Below, piece after piece: positions 46,753 through 58,700 of a stretch of 64,000 nt of DNA. Each line of letters opens with the position of its first letter. Position 1 is the stretch's first letter. Source of the DNA: Cyprinodon diabolis (taxonomy: Eukaryota; Chordata; Actinopteri; Cyprinodontiformes; Cyprinodontidae). Under the pieces are notes generated by a model. The model had not been told where the DNA came from. It saw nothing but the letters and a program-made list of their open reading frames with translations, and did not search any database. The DNA lies in contig CM060080.1 in NCBI GenBank assembly GCA_030533445.1, forward strand, positions 9,580,217 to 9,644,216, written 5' to 3'. The translations under genes were made by a program, and so were the position numbers.

Positions 46753-47620
46753 AGTCATAGGGGAATCATATTTAAATGTCAAATCATTCTGGCTTAAATA
46801 AGGACAAATAAATTTACTCTTTATCAGACTATATTGTCCCAAAATTTTGAAAATTTCTTTTTAAGAAAAACACTGTCTTAAAATCTGTTATTTGTTTTTG
46901 TTTTTTTGTTATCTTATGCAGGCCAGTTAGTTACATGTTAGCTTGTACACCTAAATTTGGCCAATCATATATCAACGGTCATCTGTCAATCAAATTTTTT
47001 TTTTGGTCATAGCATCTTGATTCAAATGTCGCAGCTGATATAGGCAACTGTTGAAATAAGAATCATTTACTTTCCCATTGAGTTCTGTCCCAGTGTTCAT
47101 GGGGATGGATGTCGGCAGGCGTAGAGCTAATAGAACTGGCAGCGTTGGGAGGCAAGGGCTCAAACATGTACGGCTGTAAGCCTTCTACACCAAACCAAGC
47201 TTCTGCCGCCCTGGCGTCCTCTACCACAAAAACTTCGTCCCCACTTTGCTCCTTTAAATAAAACATGTATGATGGAGGAGACTCATGCATGGCCTCCGAC
47301 ACAAAACTCTCCTCCTCTTGCATGTTTCCACTGTCCATAGCGTTCCTTGACAGTGTCGTTTCTAAGTCACCAATTTAGTGCTACTTGTTCCCAGTGGAAT
47401 TTCCCATTGGTAACCTACTAGCACTAAGTTGCTAACTGGTTAGCAAGATGCTTCTGACAAACCGGCCACAAACAAACTTGCTTGAAAACCTTCTGCCACA
47501 ACAATCCCGCCCTCTTGCTAAATGACCAATCACATTCACTTTATTCACTTGTGTAGAGTCGTGCAACACTCGGGAGAATGCAAAAATGCATCAGTTGGAA
47601 CGGCCGTTTCCCTAACTACT
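46753..47620 (-). mobile_element. TTAA-flanked element, family K copy 2 (868 bp)
   Basis: The right end CCCTAACTACT is followed by TTAA (47621-47624). The left end AGTCATAGGGG is preceded by TTGA, a one-base change from TTAA. The body matches 25796-26546 in the same orientation, including AAATCATTCTGGCTTAA, GGCAAGGGCTCAAACATGTA and GTTGGAACGGCCGTTTCCCT. It is the longer copy and carries an open minus-strand ORF. Confidence 0.8.
47063..47338 (-). CDS. Acidic ORF in the family K element, probable transposon first exon
   Basis: The ORF has 91 codons beginning MDSGNMQEEESFVSEAMHES and including YMFYLKEQSGDEVFVVEDA and WFGVEGLQPYMFEPLPP. It is strongly acidic and has no membrane segment. A candidate splice donor GTAAAT at 47070-47065 immediately precedes the stop, so it may be the first exon of a gene truncated in this copy. 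The QPYMFEPLP wording is weakly reminiscent of fish proteins with a P2X7-type C-terminal cysteine domain, but the cysteine-rich part is absent and this is only a lead. The homologous ORF in the first copy (start at 26342) is frameshifted. The long similarity around a coding block in two copies suggests it descends from the element's own gene. Confidence 0.5.
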   Translation of the reverse strand: MDSGNMQEEESFVSEAMHESPPSYMFYLKEQSGDEVFVVEDARAAEAWFGVEGLQPYMFEPLPPNAASSISSTPADIHPHEHWDRTQWESK

Positions 47621-47624
47621 TTAA

Positions 47625-49029
47625 AATCTCTACCAGATGCATGTCAGCAAAATCTGAGCAACTACATCTCTTTAAAAGAGTTTTGCACAACAGCCATTCA
47701 AGAACCACTTGGGCACTAAAGGTTGGCATACCCTGTTTCTTTAAGCAACTCATACAGCTGCACTGGACAAATTAAACCTGATAGTCTGCAAACAAAAACA
47801 GCTGTCGAGCTTGAAAGATGTTGGCATTTCTTCCTTCTTCTTATTGAAGAGGAGCATCAAGTCCTCCTTGCCAGCGGCTGCCGAAGCAAACATGCCATTC
47901 CTTACTGTATTATTCAGTTGTTGTTTTTTTCTGGACTAGACAGCTTTCATTTAAGTTTGTTTTGTTTAAGCAATGAATTCCTCCTGGCAGTTCTCTGCAC
48001 ACAACCAATTTCTGACGCCCGCACAGAGATAAATTGCCACTGAGAAAAGTACCCCTGCTGTCACAAAGCCTGAATTCCTGACAGTGTAAATGTAAGGGCA
48101 CATCCTGTCTACATGGTCTAATTGTATGCTAGCTATAAATCACAATTGCTTGGAGCTCTATCCATTCATCATTCTAAAGTAATCATAGCAAAGCAGTATG
48201 CAATAAATCCAAATCTAAATCTAAACTTTTATGGTGACTTAACAATGCAGTTAGTAACTCTTACTTTCTACTCTTTCTTCTCTTATTCAAATAATTGTAA
48301 AAGTTAAGGGATTTGAAATTAATTTCAACCTCAGACTAACTAATCACAGTAGTTTCTATTTTTGCTAAAAGTTTTGGGGATTTGAAAGACTCCTTTGTCT
48401 GAGAGGCAGACTGGGCCAGGTCAAAGGTCAGCCAACTGCCATCCCTCACAGTACGTCTTGTGTCTGAATGCCAACTAAATTCTGTTATGTTTGGACAAAG
48501 GTTCTGCCGATGAACTGATGAAGGCTTCGTCATGTTAACCGATGATGTAATACTTTGATCTTTGGCGTGTGAAGGGCATCAGTATTAGTCTTTCATTGGC
48601 CGTGCGATGATTTCACTCTTTCTAGCAGCTATAAACAAAAGGCTGTATTAAGATTTCTGGTTTTCCCCTTGTCAGTGTGATATGTCTGCTTTTAAAGAGG
48701 CATAAAGACTAATTGCTCTGCAACAAAGAACAGCAGCCTTACTGTCCAAAATGGTTGTTGGTAGGCCAGGGTTTTCTTATGTCAAATGCCCTTTAAACAA
48801 AAAATCTATTTTACTGTAGGGTGCATCTGCATAACCAGAAGCAAGGAAAAACCTCTGGTTCTTGGGCAAAAGCAAATGCTTGGGTCTTTCAGACATGATT
48901 GCTGTCTTAATATCTTTAGGTTTTGCTCAGCTTTAAATTTACTTGGTTAACTTCCAAGCAAGATGAATTGTTGTTAGATTTGTGATTTCAAAATCTCATC
49001 CAGCAGATGTTTTTTTTTTTTTTTTTCAT
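47625..49029. other. Stretch with no gene recognised
   Basis: No repeat was assigned; short ORFs at 47723-48043 have no domain. Confidence 0.5.
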
Positions 49030-49135
49030 AGAAATTCCAAAAAAGTCAAAAAAACAACAACAATTCACTAGACTTTGTTTCCAAGTTTGACGTTTGACTT
49101 TCCATTCAGGAAGCTTTTTCAATTCAAAATGTCAA
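49030..49135. repeat. Hairpin MITE, family H copy 3 (half element)
   Basis: AAATTCCAAAAAAGTC, CACTAGACTTTGTTTCCAAG and ATTCAGGAAGCTTTTTCAAT match one arm of the 7740-8044 and 37915-38290 elements. The other arm is missing. Confidence 0.6.
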
Positions 49136-49211
49136 CATTTCTCAAATAAATGTTTCAAACCAATGAAATGCAGAGAGACGTTACCACCAGAGGCAGGAAG
49201 CTGAAGCAACA

Positions 49212-49511
49212 CACTGGAAAAACGATCTAAAAATGAGTAAAAAATGTCTCAAATTAAGTGTATTTACCCTTAATCTGAGTAGGTTAATGAGACAGTTTGC
49301 CAATGGAATGAGTATTTTTACCCTTAAAATAAGATAATTAAATAAACATGCACTTGAAATAAGACAATGCAGACAATGCAATTGTGTTTTCTTATCTTTA
49401 ATGTAAATTGTCTTGTTCCATTGGTGTGCCTCCTCTAGCCCCTCGATTCAAGAACAAATGCATTTATTTTAAGAAAAAATAAATTATCTAGATATCGATT
49501 TTTTTCCAGTG
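49212..49511. mobile_element. AT-rich MITE, family C copy 1 (300 bp)
   Basis: The ends CACTGGAAAAACGAT and, reversed, CACTGGAAAAAAATCGAT form inverted repeats. The interior CAAATTAAGTGTATTTACCC and TTTGCCAATGGAATGAG recurs at 51595-51870. The element partly folds on itself (GCCAATGGAAT against TTCCATTGGTG). Confidence 0.75.
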
Positions 49512-51589
49512 CATAAATGTGGCTGTTCCAGTTTTAGCTGGAATAACCTCTATTTATTTTTGCAAAATGATTTGTGGATGGGAAGATGGTTGCGTGTTCC
49601 ATCAGCTGGTTTTGGTAAGAGTTTGATCCATCTACTGCTGCTGTGAATGGCTAAAAACCTGACATGGAAAGCAGCTACCCAATCAGCTGGAAGAATTTTT
49701 CTTAATTTTCCTCCCTTTTTCAAAAAGTTTTTAAAGAAGGATTTCCAGATCAATATCTTGTAGAATTAAGATTATTAATTTTTATTGTATTAAATGTATC
49801 CATCAGTCTTATGTCAGATTATTTACTTGGTATTTCTATGGAAATACAGTCAGCAAAAGTTGGTTCAAGTAAACCTGCTAAGTAAAAGCTGTTTAAATTC
49901 CATTATTCTAAGAGTGCTTTCCAGTTGTTTATATTTGAGAGATGGGCAAATACTTCCCCAAACTAATTTTTCTTTGTTAAAATCCTCTGCAGGCCCGTGA
50001 TATACCTTTCATATATAGATTTATTCTGATTTGCATACAGAACCCTGTTAAAAGACTTGTTTGGTTTTACTTTTGGTTGATTTGTTTGGAACTTGATGGT
50101 TTATCGATTAGAACAATATGGCATTTCAGGAAAGAGTCCCTAATGAGACAGAGAATTTAATAAATCTTGTGGACATGGTACAAAAAGACAAACAATTATC
50201 AAGCAATGTCAACATTTAAGGTTGTTAGCACTGTGCTCGAGTCTACACGTGAAATTGTGAGCTTTTAACTGTAGATTGGAGCCTTTGATATCTGATCAAT
50301 AATGCTTTTTTCATAATAACCAGCTCTTGTAGGATTTAGAAATATGACCTGTTAGGTAAAGAGGGTCCACATCAAAAACCATACCCCCTGAATATACTCA
50401 TATTTCATAGCCCTTTGACCACAATGAATCCAGGTGTCTTCATTATAAAGTGAAGAATGGTCACCTACAGTCTGCTTATTGAGGAAAATTGGAAAAAAAA
50501 AGTCAGATTTACAGATTGTTTCATTTAAAAGAAAGCTTTATACATCTCAGTTGCCATTAAACGGATGGTTTTTGACCTTTCATATAAAGAGGAAACAATT
50601 TCAGCAGAACAGCTTATACTCTATTTTATACAACCATCAAAATTCTGACACCTTTCTGAACAGATCACATAAATCTACCTCAGCCATTCCAGGTGCAATA
50701 ATGTCTCCTTTTAGAACCGATCTGGATCTCAATAAATCAAGGGGGATGCATCAGTCTGGGACTAATCACAGGTTTATGTGTGGTAAAGAATGTCTGGGAA
50801 AGTGTGAAAAAAAGGCTTGGATCTGTTCTAAACACCTAATATGAAATGTGTACCTGCTGCTTGCTCTCTCTGAGGCAAACGCAGAGTTTCAATGAATAGA
50901 TTTTGAAGATCTTTCATGTGAACAGGTGTGACTACAGTCATAGCCAATTCTTTCTGACCCCTGGGCTTTAGGTACCAGCATGAAGGTTTTAAAAGTGCAG
51001 TAACTACACATTGGTCTGAACAATAAAGGTTGAATTCTGCAAGCAAGAATGAGACAATTGGTGATTTGTAAAAAGCACTAAACATTGACAAATATGAGCT
51101 CACAAAAGGAAAGTTTTTTCATCAACACAGTGTATTCTAATCTACAATACATTTCTCCGAGTAGCTTAGTAAGCACTCTCTCTCTCCAGTGTTATGTAAG
51201 ATTGACCAAATGTACTTCCTGTGTTTGCGATGCAAAGACCAAGAGCATCGACTAATAGATCTTCATGTGTGTAACATCAGCGGTTTTTATAATATCGTAG
51301 TTTTCACTTCACACTGCCTCCTCTAGAGCAGTTAAATAGGAGTTAAAAATCAACTAGGACAATGGGTTAGAGTTTAAGTTGCAGGAGTTTGCATTTCAAG
51401 TCGATTTACTGTGTAGAAATAACTGCATTTACAATCAACAGCAGCTAATTTATCCCTTAATCATAGGAATTTCTGTGGCTGTAAATACATACTGTGTATT
51501 GATGCACTGGCATGTTATGTTTTTGTTTATTTAAGTCGGTCATCCTGGATGAAACGCTAACAGTAACAAATGGACCCAGCCATAAAATT
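49512..51589. other. Stretch with no gene recognised
   Basis: A plus-strand ORF at 50479-50844 has no domain. Nothing else assigned. Confidence 0.5.
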
Positions 51590-51870
51590 CAAAAACAATT
51601 TACAAAAAAATAAGTAAAAGAAAGTCTTAAATTAAGTGTATTTACCCCTAATTTGAGAAGCTAAATAAGATTATTTGCCAATGGAGTGAGTTTTTTAACT
51701 CTTAAAATAGGATAATTAGATAATATCCACCTAAAATAAGGCAATGCAATGTTTTTTTGTTAATTTAGGTGTAAATTGTTTTGTTCCATTGGCAACGTGT
51801 CTCACTTACCTCCTTATTTCAAGAGTAAATGCACTTTTTTTAATGACTTATTTAGATAAAATTTGCAATG
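51590..51870. repeat. AT-rich MITE, family C copy 2
   Basis: TTAAATTAAGTGTATTTACC, TTTGCCAATGGAGTGAG and TTGTTCCATTGGCAACGTG align with the 49212-49511 copy in the same orientation. The CACTGG ends are decayed. Confidence 0.65.
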
Positions 51871-54818
51871 TTGATTGAGCTAATGGCATTACTTTCAAAA
51901 ATGCTTGCAATTTCTATAACAACAGATACGTGGTTATGAATTTGCACATTTCATCTAAAACATGATTATATTGGACTTTCTTATGTATCTGCAGTTTCTA
52001 AGTTTTTTGTAGTAGAGGAAAAGGTACAGTTACATTTTTAACAAATGCTCCTTTTAATGAAATGCTGGTCATTCATCACATTTAAGGAGGGCAAAATAGT
52101 AAGTTAGAATGCCTGTGATTGTATTTCCGTATTTTGTTTAGTAACTATGCTTGTGATGGTGACATTACTAGCAGAGAGATAAATTAGAATCCTCTATTTC
52201 AAATAACTTCTTCTATAGTGTAATTGCATAATCTTAAGCTTTGTTTAGTAAGCCGTAATTGAAAGTGCAAATATTTGCAGGAAGAAAACATGCTAAATAT
52301 TATATTTACAAAACAAGGGGTGGATAAACATTTAGATCACAGGTTTGGCCGTTAAAAATTTCTGGTTTTGAGTCACTTGCATGTCCAAAGAAGCCCATCA
52401 AAAACCTGTGGTGAAAATAAAAAAAACAATAACCTTTTTTCCCCCTCTCTCTACCGTGCTTTTTGTGTATTGTAATGCAAGGAATGGTAGATGGGTGTTG
52501 CACTTTACTGGAGAGAATCTTATGAGCTCTCTGGGGATGTCAGAAGAATAACAAACACTTCCTGTTTATCTCTCTGCACTTGGTTGGGACAGCCCGTTCT
52601 GATCTACTGCTTCAGCACAGATTTATCAGTTATTATATTCTGGGCATCCTAGAAAACATGCATATTGTAATATAAGAAGAGTGCAAAGAGCAGATTTTAG
52701 GATCGATTATGGAAAACCAAATATCTATTGTCTAATGCACCAATGAATCATCATAACAGCATGCAGATAAATTAAATGGATTTCAACCATCTGTTCACAA
52801 AACATCTGACAACATATCAGTTGACCTTTGACTAAACAACATGACTCAGCCACAGTGAGTCCATCTGTCCACATGCATTGTATATGGAGGGAGAGGTCAG
52901 ACATCATCAAGTAAACTTCAGCTGAGAGGTCCCTCTTTCAGCTTATTGTCACATGTATTAAGCTGTTTGCTGGGGTTAAAACATCCTCCAGCACCTATGA
53001 GGAACATATAGAGACAGAGACGTCTGCAAGGACTGTACATTTAAAGACTAGCTCAGGACTACCACACTGCCATAAGCTGATAAGGAAAATTCAGCCCTGC
53101 CTGCAGGAAGCTATCAGACCTGTATGTACACAGACCGAGCAAACGTTGATTACACACAAATATAACCGATAAGAACCAAAATCTTAATTAGCCCCTCCAT
53201 TCTTTCCCACTGGTGTCACAGAATAAGGAGGGGTATCACTGCTAAACATCTTCCCAGCCCTCATAACTGCTACTGAGCTACACAGCTGCAGCAAGTAAGC
53301 AGGTTTCAGGCAATTCATCATGTCAGGCAGATAAAAAATTTGATTCAGCCAATAAACATGGGGGAAAAAAAGGAAAAAATGAATTATGGATTTAATATCT
53401 GTTTAGCCAATGAATATATGTGTCTCAAAACTTGGCATCTAGTAGTTTTTTTAATACGACAATTCATCTCCAGACAGTTCTTCTTCCAGATGTTTGCTAA
53501 AGTATGTGGTGTATGGCAGACTTAACACAGGTTTCTCCCCGCCACTCTTCCTTCCTCTAAATTCCACATGGTCTGTGGAGGACTGCAGCTCCTCCAGAGT
53601 TACCTTTGCTCCATATAATTTGCTAATTTAATTGGTTCGCTTCTAGTTTTATTTTTGAGACTTAAAATTAAATCTTTTTGCCCTAAACATCCTTGTTCTG
53701 GATCTTATTATGTACAGTTGTCTCCTATGAAACAAACCAGAATATGACCCCTAATCACACTATAAATTATGACCAGCCTTCTGCTTCTAGATATTACATA
53801 CTCCTATAACCACACACTATTACTAGATTATAGAAGTTTACTTTAAATCATTGGTTGCCAAAGCAAGTACCAAATAAAGCATGGGTGTATGAAAGGTCTG
53901 GTGGTTAGCGGCTCTTTTACTGCCCGACATTTTCTGTTGGAAACCATAAATACAAATGTACAAAAAGGACCAAGAAGTAACCAGCACCTGAAAGCCTTGC
54001 ATTTACTTTTACCCATAAAATAAAATTATGCTCCAACTCTGCGCAGTTTTAAACAGGAATTATAGCTAACTCTTAAAAGTAAGTTACAGCATAAATATAG
54101 AAATCTCTGCAATCCTATAGGTACGTGTATTTATGTGTACTGGAATTACTAAATAAACAGATGGAAGTGTGGAAGCACATACTCAACCAAGCTCTTCTTA
54201 CTGTTGTGTGCTTAGGAGAGATAAAGTAAACATATTATGTATCACTCCATGCTGTGCTGAGTGTTGTTAGAAAGCAGAGGTGGAAGGGAAGGTGTCGCTC
54301 AGGGATCCATCGAGCGCCACTCACCCACCCGAGTGGGAAATGATTGCGTTGATTAAAGCCAGCTGAGCTCCAAGTGGGCTCCTTGGGCTTGAAACCAGCT
54401 GCACGTGCCCCCAGAAATCCATCTGCTCTCTCAGTGACACACACTGACATGACAATGCATGTTTATTCGTTCCCTGCTGCTAAATTTGTACTATAAGAAA
54501 ACAAAAAAACAGCAATGCTTGTAAAAATCAAGCTGATAAAGAAGTCTCCCCATCATAGGATTGTAGGCTGAATAAAAAAAAGCTGATACAATGGAAATCA
54601 AACCATTGCTGCACATTAAACATCCACAAATTTAAGGTTTTTTTACAGACTGACTGCAGAAGCTGATCTCGGATCCACACATGAAAACAAACTCACAGAA
54701 TAAACCCAGACAGTGTTGTCATCTAACAATGTACAGACGTTTAATCATTTGAATAATAACAGATACCAGCACAGGAGGAGTACCATGAGAAGGGTTTAGT
54801 TGAAAAAAAGAAACTGGC
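51871..54818. other. Stretch with no gene recognised
   Basis: A GC-richer patch at 54240-54450 could in principle hold a non-coding exon on the minus strand (a GGTGAGTGG word occurs there), but there is no support beyond that. Confidence 0.45.
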
Positions 54819-55788
54819 CAGTGCAAACATTTTTATATGGAAAATGTGGGACGTTCAGAGTTTTGGTCTTTTTTTATCATCTTTTGCATGTTTTTCACAC
54901 CCAAAATATTTCAGAACATCAAACAAATTCAAATACTAGTCAGAGAAAAGACAAGTAAACACACAATGCTGTTTTAAATTAAAGCATTTTGTTATTAAAG
55001 TGTAAAAAAAAATCAACGACTGCAAAGAATTTGCAATGAGTCTGTTCAAGCACTATAGATGATTTTTGGATGACTTGCTGCAAAATTGGTATAATTCAGC
55101 CACATTGGAGGTTTTTCAAGCATGAACAGCTTGTTTAATGTCATCCCACAGCAACCTAATAGAAAGGCTTTGACTAGGCCACTACTGGAAAGTCTTCATT
55201 TCTATTTTTTTAAGCCATTCAGAGGTGCACTTGCTGGTGTGTTTTGGTCTAGCCTGCAGTTCTTTGGTTGTCGTTGGATCTTTTATGACCTTTCGGATAT
55301 TCTGCACCCTTTAGGTGACTTTGGTTGTTCAGCCTTTCCCTGGAAGGATCACAGGTTTTCTCCATTTGAGGACAATGGCTCTCGCTTTAGAAATGCTTCT
55401 GATTATCTTCTTTCTCATTTGCTGAGCATGATTGTCTGGCTTTTGAGGATCTTTTGGTGCCATTCACAGGATCTATATAGTTTATTTCTTGATTGTGACA
55501 ATAATCAGGCCCGGCTGTGGTTGGAGAAACTGGAGTAAGTTGTGTTAAATCAGCAAAAGTAGTTTCATCATAAAAGTAATGGCTAATCACTTTTCAACAT
55601 AGGGCCATGTAAGTTTATATTTAATTTCCTCGTAATAATAAAAAGCTAGATTTAAAAAGAGCATTTTGGCTTAACTTGTGTTGCATTTCACTATTATTTA
55701 AATTTGTTTGATATTCTGAAACGCTTAAGTGACAAACATAAGAAGGCGGGAGAAATCGCAGAAGGCCAAACACAGTTTTACACCAGTA
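54819..55788 (-). mobile_element. Internally deleted Tc1-like element with long inverted repeats
   Basis: The left (54819-55010) and right (about 55560-55788) ends are inverted repeats of roughly 200 bp sharing TCAGAACATCAAACAAATT-type wording, as in IR/DR Tc1 elements of fish. Between them, on the minus strand, lie decayed pieces of a Tc1 transposase gene: a WPSQS block near 55150-55195 and a 5' region at about 55240-55500. Most of the middle of the gene is deleted. The plus-strand ORF at 55122-55538 is antisense to these remnants and is not a gene. Confidence 0.83.
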
Positions 55789-58700
55789 TAACATGTGAAA
55801 ACAAACAGGTATTTTGTTAGATATAACACAAACTGGTACATTGATCTGATAGGAAAGTGTCTAACTTCAACAGTGTAGTAGGCAGCCTCAGTAAAGTCTA
55901 ACTTCAGTCTTTACTAAGTCACAGAACAATGTATAAAAGTACAAATGTCCTGCAGATGTTTCCATGTTCTCTGATGGACAATAACAGTTAACAAGCAAAC
56001 AAAGTGAGCAGCAACAGGAGCAGCTCTCATTTTTTAAAGCCTCAACAGGATGACAACCTGCTCGAAAACCTTGACCCCCGTACTCCAAATCTGAGTTAAT
56101 CACATCTACTCTGGCAGCGACCTGTCAACACACATTGTTCCGATTACATGCCGTTTAAGCTACACGGTCAGGTCCTAAAGCGGTGTCCCGGTGCAAACTG
56201 CAACAAAAATGTGGGTCAGCATTTTTTTTTTTCTGCTGCTCTTCCTCTCTTTGCTCGGTTTCCTTCCCAGAACAATGAGTCTGACTTTTCTCTTTTTCTC
56301 CCACAACAGCAGGACTGTAGTAGGAACGGGGAATATTAGGAACACAAAGTGGCTGAGGCGCACACAATTCACCACTGGAATGCTTTGGAGGATGTAATAT
56401 AAGACCTCAGTGACCTTCTGACACATTTCAAAGCAGCTTTTTGTAAAAAAAAAAAAAAAGCACCACCATTGATTTTTGACAGTTGGAGAGCAAAGCAATA
56501 GGGAGCCGCTTGATTGTCTTCACCTGTCACCACGTGTCAGTTGTAGACGATTCCAAATCCTGTGTGCATCTCTGCACAAGTGTTCCACATTTCCAGAATA
56601 AGAGGAATAAGTCAGAAAACCAAGCATGCCCAGTGAAAAATTACAGGGATTCTTCTTTTTATTCTGCCAACGATAAAATAATTTAAAATGTATAAATCGG
56701 TAGCTACATCACAGGTTAAAGCAGCTCTTGGATACCATACAACAAAAGCACACTCAGGATGGTAAGAATGTGTTTTTCATTTTATTACGGGAGTGTTTGA
56801 ATTAAATAGAAACAAAAATATGATGGATTGCTTGAAACTTTCCAGCGTTTCAACAGCATAACCGCTCTTTATTTAAACTCTGTCTCCATAAACCTCTTTC
56901 ATCCTTTCCCAAACACTTATAAAATCAGTATGAGTGGCTCAGACCTCAAAGATTTTAAAAATAAAATCAAAGCATACAGATAATCAAGACCTGAGCTTGC
57001 TGCTGAGATTTCGACACCATCCGATGAGGAGTGAGAGATAAGGAGTGCTGAAGACTTCCTGCATTACATGTGCCAGACCACAAAAGGGTTTATGTACTGC
57101 GGCCGGTCGCTAAGGCAACTGTCCAGCAAATCAGAGCTCTGCAAGAGGACCAGTGATGCAAGGAAAGGAAGGACTCAGAGGAAAAGGGCAGAACCAGTTT
57201 AAAATTCTCATTCTGAATGCTCCCCTTTCTTTGGTCAACATCAGTGTATTTCAATAGATAAAGAAAATACATTCATAGACAATAATAAAAAAAGGGAAAT
57301 GTAATTTATAATCCTTTCATTTTGCAGCTGTTCTCCATCCCTGATGATCCAGCTTGCTAATTGCCAATTTAAAAGATTCTGCTTGTCAGCAGAGCAGGGT
57401 GGGGTTAATGACTGAGTGAGTAAGGGGTGGACATGCCAGTGTTTGTACAAAGCAGCAGTTGCACAGCATCTAAACCCAGGGTCGGGTTTGTCTGCCTAAT
57501 ACCCATAATCCACCCCTGCTGCCACCATAAATCCCAGTGGATGACGTCGAGGGCGACCAGGCAGCTTTACTATGCTGACCTTCTGTCGCCCCTATTTGCC
57601 CCTCCAATGATCACAATATCATTTGGTCTGAAAATATCGGTGCCACTCAAAAAGAAAGGGATGTTAGTGGGATCAAAGGAGGGAGAGCGGAAATTTAAAT
57701 AATAGTTAAAAGATGGAGCTGACTGAACACACCGGCTGGGACACTGAAAAAAGTGAGCTATCAAGTTAAGTTGGAAGAGATATCTACTTACTGCATCGTT
57801 TATACAGACCGGTTTGATGCATGCCTGATAATTTGTCAGACAGAGGGAACGTTTCCTGGTAATATCTCCCTTGCAAGTACACACAGGCAACACCAACTTA
57901 GAAAGAATCTTATCTCCCCTTATTTGTTGAAGATTTTTTCACCCAATAATAAAAAATGGTCAAATTTGCTGCAAACCTGCCACAGATTTATCATCTCTAA
58001 GAATCTACATTTCTGTTATTTGCAGGGTTTATGCTGCCTTCCTAAAACAACACTTATGAATATTCTGACTCTTCTTATAATAATAATATTGTTAACTTTA
58101 CAATTTTGCTCATTTTTCATAAGCATTATTGAAAAGAAAATTTGGTATTTTCTGTGGGGAATGCAGAACTAAAAACGTATGGTATATATTGCCAAAACTG
58201 TAAAGGTAAAAAATGTCCAAAAAGGACATGGACCAGCAGCAGCCAAAGTTAAACTCTCTCTTACTGATAACAACATTTAAAAAAGGTTCCCACGTTGTTT
58301 CGGTCTTGTCTAACCAAAGCTGACTCATACTGAAAGAATCCGGTTGTCGTCTTCCTTCTCCAACTTCCTTACTAAGGGTTTTAACCTGACCTTGTTATGT
58401 TGGTTCTCCAATAATCAATGATTCGACTTTTTAGTACCTGAACAGCTGTGTAACCATCAACATTGAAAATTAGACAATATCTATCTATGGAAGTAAAACA
58501 GTCTCAAATCTGCCTTTTTTTTTGTACACCGTATTTTAAACAGACTTTTTATCTAATAAAGCTGCAAAGAAATCAGCTGCAAAAAAGAAAAAAAAGAAAG
58601 CAGAATATTTTGCAGCTGAATTTTTTGCAGGCACATTTTCATCAGATATAAATTCAGTGTAAGGAATTCAATGTGTAAGAAAAATTCAGTGTTTAAACGT

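Noticed and set aside
47063..47338. Firm naming of the ORF as a P2X7-like gene.
   Set aside because: Only a short EP-rich block is reminiscent; the diagnostic cysteine motifs are absent, so it is kept as a lead only.
54240..54450. GC-richer patch with a GGTGAGTGG word considered as the non-coding daam2 exon 1.
   Set aside because: No promoter or CpG-island signature and no independent support; a donor-like word alone is common by chance.
55122..55538. 138-codon plus-strand ORF.
   Set aside because: Antisense to a decayed Tc1 transposase; its wording is explained by the transposon.
57753..58172. 139-codon plus-strand ORF with a hydrophobic C-terminal stretch.
   Set aside because: The hydrophobic stretch comes from ATA/TTA-rich sequence; no family match or supporting signals.
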